This document shows, one piece after another, positions 59,653 to 64,000 of a stretch of DNA of 64,000 bases. A program made the position numbers and the translations under genes. This DNA comes from Glycomyces algeriensis (GTDB lineage: Bacteria > Actinomycetota > Actinomycetes > Mycobacteriales > Micromonosporaceae). The stretch lies in assembly GCF_027622855.1 (NCBI RefSeq), contig NZ_JAPZVR010000002.1, positions 325,708 to 389,707 on the forward strand. Direction: 5' to 3'. Each line of letters starts with the position of its first letter. The first letter of the stretch is position 1. A model generated the notes under the pieces. That model searched no databases. It saw nothing but the letters and a program-made list of their open reading frames with translations, and was not told the origin of the DNA.

Positions 59653-60176
59653 CGGTCCATCCTCCCTCGCAGGGCCCGGGCGTCTTCCCGGGCGTGCTCC
59701 ATCGTCTCGTCGGGTACCGGCGGCATGGCGTCGCGGATCTTGGCGCGTCCCACCATCGCGAAGATCCCCGCGACCGCCAGGAGCAGCACGCCCATCACGA
59801 GCGCGGCCAACCACGCCGGCCACACCAGCGCGAGCGCGATGCCCGCCGCGAGGGCCAGCGCCGCCCCGCCGTAGATCGCGACGACGCCGGCCAGGGCGAA
59901 CATGCCGCCGCCGAACGCGCCCCGCTTGGCCTTGTCGCCGATCTCGCGCGCGGCCAGTTGGGCTTCGACGCGGGCCAGGTGCGCCACCTGGGAGGTCAGG
60001 TCGCCGACGATCGCGCCGACCGAGCGGTCCTGCTCCTCCCAGTCGCGGCGTCCCCAGCCGCGGCGCCCGTGCGCGGTGCGCTCGCGGGTGTCGCGGTCGG
60101 CTTCGGCCCAGTCGCCGCCGTGCTCGCGCTCGGCGGCGCGGATGGCCTGCGCCTCGGGGTCGTGTCGGACCTCCAT
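59649..60176 (-). CDS. Phage-holin-superfamily (DUF1469-type) membrane protein
   Basis: 175 residues from ATG 60176. A charged Asp/Glu/Arg-rich N-terminal half (including VGAIVGDLTSQVAHLARVEA) precedes two adjacent helices (FALAGVVAIYGGAALALAAG, then LVWPAWLAALVMGVLLLAVA). Matches the phage-holin-like DUF1469 proteins that are chromosomal in actinobacteria; there is no lysis cassette, so it is not prophage evidence. Coupled to the DUF3618-like gene. Confidence 0.82.
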   Translation of the reverse strand: MEVRHDPEAQAIRAAEREHGGDWAEADRDTRERTAHGRRGWGRRDWEEQDRSVGAIVGDLTSQVAHLARVEAQLAAREIGDKAKRGAFGGGMFALAGVVAIYGGAALALAAGIALALVWPAWLAALVMGVLLLAVAGIFAMVGRAKIRDAMPPVPDETMEHAREDARALRGRMDR

Positions 60177-60199
60177 GTCCTCACCTCTCTCCGCCGGGC

Positions 60200-60529
60200 T
60201 CAGGAGCGCTTGTCGACGGCGCGTTGGAGCTCGGCTTTGTTCATCTTGGATCGGCCTTCGATGTTCTTGCGCCGGGCCTCCTGGTAGAGCTGCTCCTTGG
60301 TGCGGCCCTTGGGTCCGGAGTGCGAACGCTTCCCGCCCCGCTTCGAGGACGACATGTCCTTGGTGGAAGTGCGGCTGGCCGTCTTGGTCTTGCCCTTGCG
60401 GGCGCGTTCCTTGTTGACGGTGCGCGCTGCCATCTCCTCGGCGCGGTCGTCGCTCATGCCACGATCCTCCGCCTGGTCCCGGATGTGCTTGTACTGGCGT
60501 TCTTCCTTCTTGCTCCACTCTTTCGGCAT
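60200..60529 (-). CDS. Lys/Arg-rich protein with Rho_N-like C-terminus
   Basis: 109 residues from ATG 60529. Very basic (KEERQYKHIRDQAEDRG, GKTKTASRTSTKDMSSSKRG). The C-terminal stretch RSKMNKAELQRAVDK resembles the Rho_N / SAP-like helix pair that binds nucleic acid. Annotated in relatives as plasmid stabilisation protein, a doubtful label. First gene of the minus-strand three-gene stress set; a stress-sigma-like promoter lies 53-78 bp upstream. Confidence 0.7.
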   Translation of the reverse strand: MPKEWSKKEERQYKHIRDQAEDRGMSDDRAEEMAARTVNKERARKGKTKTASRTSTKDMSSSKRGGKRSHSGPKGRTKEQLYQEARRKNIEGRSKMNKAELQRAVDKRS

Positions 60530-60581
60530 GATGCCCTCACCTCCACGGTGTCCGGTTTCAGCCAGGTGCGATGCGCTTCGG

Positions 60582-60607
60582 GTTCCCCCGCCCGGCTGGA
60601 GGAAACC
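60582..60607 (-). promoter_or_regulatory. Stress-sigma-like promoter for 60529 operon
   Basis: On the minus strand GGTTT is followed by exactly 15 bases and GGGAAC. This fits the actinobacterial sigB/sigF-type consensus GTTT-N14-16-GGG(T/A)A. Confidence 0.6.
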
Positions 60608-60761
60608 TCGCCTGCGCGGAGGCGGTGCTGGTCGGGACGGGTGCATACTCTTGTGGCCTGGGGGTAGCCCTTTCCGGCAAGCCGTGCTTGCAGGGCGACT
60701 CCCGCAGGCCGGCGCGGTTGTAGAGGGCTGCCGCGGCGGGCCGGCGGAGCACCGATGAGAG

Positions 60762-60792
60762 CGGCGCCTCGGGAATCCGTCCCGAGGCGCCG
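60762..60792 (-). terminator. Terminator after DUF4383 gene
   Basis: CGGCGCCTCGGGA and complement, 13-bp stem with a 5-base loop, 15 bp beyond the stop. Confidence 0.8.
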
Positions 60793-60806
60793 TTCCGTGC
60801 GCGCGG

Positions 60807-61334
60807 TCAGCGGGCCGCGCCGCGGTTGGTCTCGCCGAAGTCGCCTTCGCCCCGGGCCTCGCTCTCCTTGGGGAGCTTGGTGTGCAGGACGAGGCCGAGC
60901 GCGATCATGACGAGCCCGATGCCGAGGTGCAGCAGGTCGATCGTCCAGTTCGTCGGCATGAAGTCGAGTGCGCTCGAGTCGGCCACGATGAGGCCGTAGA
61001 GGCCCAGGAGCGCGAAGAACGCGCCGACGCCGAGGAGGTAGGCGCGCGAGGCGGCGACCATCCAGCCCATGATGAGGCCGAGGACGCCGAGCACGAGGTG
61101 GACGAGGTTGGACAGGACCGAGACCTCGAAGACGCCGAAGAGCTCGGCGGTGGTGTCGTTGCCCGCGAAGCTGATCCCCGAGAAGCCCGGGGTGAAGACC
61201 GGCACGAAGCCCATGACGCCGAGCAGGAGGAGCACCCACCCCGCGGCCGTCGCTCCCTGCTGGACCGCGGTCGTGCGCCGCCGTTCGGCCTCCCACCAGT
61301 GGTGTCCGGTGGTGGACATCGGTTGCGAGTTCAT
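60807..61334 (-). CDS. DUF4383 membrane protein
   Basis: 175 residues from ATG 61334. Four helices: AAGWVLLLLGVMGFVPVFT, LSNLVHLVLGVLGLIMGWMV, AYLLGVGAFFALLGLYGLIV and LLHLGIGLVMIALGLVLHT. Matches DUF4383, small membrane proteins often next to stress genes. C-terminal tail acidic/basic mixed. Divergent from transketolase. Confidence 0.83.
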   Translation of the reverse strand: MNSQPMSTTGHHWWEAERRRTTAVQQGATAAGWVLLLLGVMGFVPVFTPGFSGISFAGNDTTAELFGVFEVSVLSNLVHLVLGVLGLIMGWMVAASRAYLLGVGAFFALLGLYGLIVADSSALDFMPTNWTIDLLHLGIGLVMIALGLVLHTKLPKESEARGEGDFGETNRGAAR

Positions 61335-61438
61335 CGTTCGCCCTCCTTCGCCCGGTGTGCGAAGCGCGCCGCCCGCCCGCCTATGGGCATCAGGCGAGGC
61401 GGCGCGCCACGGGGTCCGTGCGGACCCGCAGTGCCGGG

Positions 61439-61464
61439 GTACCCGCGAGCGCCGCCGCGACACC
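61439..61464 (-). promoter_or_regulatory. Stress-sigma-like promoter for DUF4383 gene
   Basis: Minus strand GGTGT-N15-GGGTAC. The -35 has one mismatch to GGTTT. It lies back to back with the transketolase promoter. Confidence 0.4.
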
Positions 61465-61466
61465 CC

Positions 61467-61492
61467 GGTTTCACGGCGGCGGGCACGGGTAG
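61467..61492 (+). promoter_or_regulatory. Stress-sigma-like promoter for transketolase gene
   Basis: GGTTT (61467-61471), 15 bases, then GGGTAG (61487-61492), 36 bp before the GTG. Fits the sigB/sigF-type consensus. Confidence 0.6.
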
Positions 61493-61527
61493 CCAAGGCG
61501 TCCAGGCACCTAGACTCTGGAGGAGCC

Positions 61528-63366
61528 GTGAGCGTCATCGAGGCCCGCACCAGCGACATCGCCGAACTCGGGCAGCAGCTGCGCGTCGACGCGGTACGCG
61601 CGTCGGCCCGCGCCGGGTCGGGGCACCCCACTTCGTCGATGTCGGCCGCCGACCTCATGGCGGGCCTGTTGACCGGGCACCTGCACTACGACTTCGACCA
61701 CCCGCACCTGCCGGGGAACGACCGGCTGGTGTTCTCCAAGGGGCACGCGTCGCCGCTGCTGTACGCGATGCTGCACGCGGCCGGCGCGATCGACGAGGAG
61801 CGCCTGCTGACCTACCGCCGGCTCGGCTCCGAGCTGGAGGGTCACCCGACCCCGCGCCTGCCGTGGGTGGACGTGGCGACCGGGTCCCTCGGGCAGGGGC
61901 TCCCGATCGGCGTCGGCATGGCGCTGGGCGCGCGCCTGTCGGGTTCGCCCGCGCGCGTGTGGGTGCTGTGCGGGGACGGCGAGATCGCGGAGGGCTCCAT
62001 GTGGGAGGCGTTCGCGGCCGCCGCGGACTTCGGCCTGGGGAACCTGTGCGCGATCGTGGACGTGAACCGGCTGGGCCAGACGGGGCCGACCCGCTACGAG
62101 TGGGACACGGCGGCGTACGCCGCGCAGATCGGCGGGTTCGGCTGGCACACCGTGGAGATCGACGGGCACGACCCGGTCGCGATCGACAAGGCGTACGCCG
62201 AGGCCGCACGCCAGGACGTGCCCACGGCGATCCTGGCGAAGACCCGCAAGGGCAAGGGCGTGGCCGCCGCGGAGGACAGGGAGGGCCTGCACGGCAAGCC
62301 GCTGGCCGAGTCGGAGAAGGCCGTCGTGGAGCTCGGGGGCGTGCGCGAGTCGCTCGTCCGCGTGAGCCCGCCGCGGTCGCGCGAACCGCGGCGCACGCAA
62401 CCGTCGCAGCCGATGGCGTACCCGTCGTTCTCGGTGGGGAGCAGCGCCGCGACCAGGGACGGCTTCGGGGCGGCCATCGAGGCGCTGGGCGAGGCGAATC
62501 CGGACGTGGTGGTCGTCGACGGCGAGGTCGCCGACTCGACCCGCACGGCCGCGTTCAAGAAGGCGTTCCCGAACCGCTTCTTCGAGTGCTACATCGCCGA
62601 GCAGCAGATGATCGCCGCGGCGGTGGGACTGCAGTCGCAGGGCTGGATCCCGTACGCCTCGACGTTCGCCGCGTTCCTGACGCGCGCCCACGACTTCCTG
62701 CGCATGGCCGCGATCGGCGGCGCCGACCTGCGCGTCGTCGGCTCCCACGCGGGCGTGTCGATCGGCGCGGACGGGCCGAGTCAGATGGGCTTGGAGGACC
62801 TCGCGATGTTCCGGGCGCTGTGGCGCAGCGTGGTCCTGTACCCGTGCGACGCGAACCAGGCCGCGCACCTGACCGCGACCATGGCCGACCTGCCCGGCAT
62901 CAGCTACCTGCGCACCACCCGCGCCGCGACGCCGGTGATCTACCGGGGCGACGAGCTCTTCCCGGTGGGCGGCAGCCGGACCCTGGTCGGCTCGGCGCAC
63001 GACAGGGCCGTGATCGTCGCGGCCGGGATCACCGTCTCCGAGAGCCTCGGCGCGGCCGAGCGCCTCGCCGACGAGGGCATCCCGGTGCGCGTCATCGACG
63101 CCTACTCGATCAAACCGCTCGATGCGGCCACCATCCGCCAGGCCGCCGCGGACACCGGCCGCGTCCTGACGGTCGAAGACCACTGGCCGGTCGGCGGCCT
63201 GGGCGACGCCGTCCTCGACGCCGTGGCCGGACAGGTCCCCGATGTCCGCTTCCACAAGCTGGCCGTGCGCGGCATGCCCGGTTCGGCCGGGCCGGCCGAG
63301 CAGATGGCCGCGGCCGGGATCGACTCGGCCGCGATCGTGCGGGCCACGCAGCGGCTCGTGGCCTGA
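61528..63366 (+). CDS. Transketolase, short (612-residue) form
   Basis: ThDP enzyme moving two-carbon units between sugar phosphates. Motifs: SGHPTSSMSAADLM, LVFSKGHASP, the ThDP loop GDGEIAEG ending in DVNRLGQTG, then the pyrimidine domain (AEQQMIAAAVGL) and a C-terminal domain. 612 residues versus about 690-700 for TktA; the length matches the compact, mammal-like/split-gene type with the two halves joined by an Arg/Pro/Gln linker near residues 275-300. GTG start with GGAGGAGCC. A dedicated second copy under stress control is likely, since no pentose-pathway genes flank it. Confidence 0.9.
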   Translation: MSVIEARTSDIAELGQQLRVDAVRASARAGSGHPTSSMSAADLMAGLLTGHLHYDFDHPHLPGNDRLVFSKGHASPLLYAMLHAAGAIDEERLLTYRRLGSELEGHPTPRLPWVDVATGSLGQGLPIGVGMALGARLSGSPARVWVLCGDGEIAEGSMWEAFAAAADFGLGNLCAIVDVNRLGQTGPTRYEWDTAAYAAQIGGFGWHTVEIDGHDPVAIDKAYAEAARQDVPTAILAKTRKGKGVAAAEDREGLHGKPLAESEKAVVELGGVRESLVRVSPPRSREPRRTQPSQPMAYPSFSVGSSAATRDGFGAAIEALGEANPDVVVVDGEVADSTRTAAFKKAFPNRFFECYIAEQQMIAAAVGLQSQGWIPYASTFAAFLTRAHDFLRMAAIGGADLRVVGSHAGVSIGADGPSQMGLEDLAMFRALWRSVVLYPCDANQAAHLTATMADLPGISYLRTTRAATPVIYRGDELFPVGGSRTLVGSAHDRAVIVAAGITVSESLGAAERLADEGIPVRVIDAYSIKPLDAATIRQAAADTGRVLTVEDHWPVGGLGDAVLDAVAGQVPDVRFHKLAVRGMPGSAGPAEQMAAAGIDSAAIVRATQRLVA

Positions 63367-63474
63367 GGCCGGGAACCCGCAAAACGCCGCAAGGAAGAAC
63401 AACGCGAACGATACTCGTGACAACGGCTCAACGAATACGGGTCTAGAAACAGACTAGAAACGGAGACGAGCAGC

Positions 63475-63891
63475 ATGGCAACCGCACGCGACCTCATGCA
63501 CACCGGGTGCACCTGCGTCAAGAGCAACGACACCGCCGCCAACGCCGCCAGAATGATGGCCGAGCTCGACGTCGGCTCGATGCCGATCTGCGGCGCGGAC
63601 GACGACAAGCTCCACGGCATGGTCACCGACCGGGACCTGGTCCTCCAGGTCATGGCGAAGGGCCACGACCCTGAGACCTTCACGGTCGACCAGCTGCCGC
63701 AGGGCCACCTCATCCTCGCCGACGCGAACGAGGACGTCGACAACACCATGGCGAAGATGAAGGAGCACCAGATCAACCGGCTTCCGGTGATCGACCAGGG
63801 CCGCCTCGTCGGCATCATCTCGATCGGGGACATCGCCAACCGCATGCCCGAATCGGTGACCGGCGACGTCGTGGGCTCCATCAAGGCCTGA
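63475..63891 (+). CDS. Two-CBS-domain protein
   Basis: 138 residues, two CBS modules (about 1-60 and 75-130: VKSNDTAANAARMMAELDVG, LIVDANEDVD.., VIDQGRLVGIISIGDIA). Likely senses adenine nucleotides or NAD in the cytosol. Resembles short CBS proteins of stress regulons. It follows transketolase by 108 bp on the same strand. Confidence 0.9.
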   Translation: MATARDLMHTGCTCVKSNDTAANAARMMAELDVGSMPICGADDDKLHGMVTDRDLVLQVMAKGHDPETFTVDQLPQGHLILADANEDVDNTMAKMKEHQINRLPVIDQGRLVGIISIGDIANRMPESVTGDVVGSIKA

Positions 63892-63939
63892 CCTAAGACC
63901 CCGGGGAACACCTGGGGCGCAAGACCACAGGGGGTGGAA

Positions 63940-64000
63940 GCGGGGCCGCGGGGGGGGGCCCGGGGGCCGCGGCGTGGGGCCCGGGCGGGGGGGCCGGGGG
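63940..64000. other. G-rich low-complexity end, probable artefact
   Basis: The last ~60 bases are almost purely G/C homopolymer blocks, like the tracts at 13141 and 23171. This may be a contig end built from dark-cycle G calls. Confidence 0.7.

Noticed and set aside
59649..60176. Prophage based on a holin-like protein
   Set aside because: DUF1469-type holin-superfamily proteins are chromosomal in many actinobacteria, and no lysin, portal, terminase or integrase is nearby.

Overview
The window is a GC-rich actinobacterial chromosome segment. The organism is unidentified; a Glycomycetaceae-like or Streptomyces-related genome would fit, but this is a weak guess. Support comes from the very high GC, the hisF / hisI-trpMCBA-lgt layout familiar from Mycobacterium and Streptomyces, the actinobacterial gluABCD cluster, a 180-kDa class NAD-glutamate dehydrogenase, and many DUF families typical of the phylum. 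Almost all of the sequence is chromosomal housekeeping plus transporter/regulator modules. I saw no rRNA, tRNA, CRISPR array, prophage or intact insertion sequence.

Layout. 0-7 kb: GNAT acetyltransferase, FAD monooxygenase, lgt, then a minus-strand hisI-trpM-trpC-trpB-trpA operon without trpE. 7-13 kb: RibD-like reductase, BCCT osmolyte transporter, two zinc-free MDR oxidoreductases around a GlxA-type regulator. 13-18.5 kb: a heterodimeric ABC exporter flanked by low-complexity repeats, then hisF. 18.5-21.4 kb: small membrane protein plus TetR behind two perfect palindromes, and a two-gene ParA/CooC-like ATPase pair. 21.5-25.1 kb: gluABCD glutamate uptake. 25-32.5 kb: lipB, a DUF1023 hydrolase, ABC modules and a ROK regulator. 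32.8-37.7 kb: the giant NAD-GDH. 37.9-42.2 kb: a six-gene plus-strand operon (DUF4178, DUF2617, DUF4247, DUF350, membrane-fused spermidine synthase, small membrane protein). 42.2-46.7 kb: lnt-like N-acyltransferase, TetR, and a DHA2 drug exporter divergent from its TetR. 46.8-50.6 kb: frameshifted LAGLIDADG-type gene, arginase-like ureohydrolase, YbbN-like protein, rnhA, and a GDT1/TMEM165 manganese exporter behind a yybP-ykoY riboswitch. 50.6-53.2 kb: MFS transporter divergent from a ROK regulator. 53.5-57.4 kb: araBDA. 57.9-63.9 kb: a probable general-stress block (SDR, DUF3618-like, holin-like, Lys/Arg-rich protein, DUF4383, transketolase, CBS protein), two parts of which have GTTT-N15-GGG(T/A)A stress-sigma promoter matches.

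Intergenic DNA is unusual. A dispersed structured repeat of about 75-110 bp with a shared core (TGTCGTACCC..CATGTCAGGGT) occurs at several loci, always in gaps next to gene 3' ends. Perfect short tandem arrays of 8-, 5- and 7-bp units lie in the same kind of gap. Three poly-G/poly-C tracts (13.14, 23.17 and 63.94 kb) look like base-calling or assembly artefacts.

The most promising undescribed material is the polyamine/DUF350 membrane operon, the dispersed intergenic element family, and the MFS reading frame that has no stop before it enters the manganese riboswitch.
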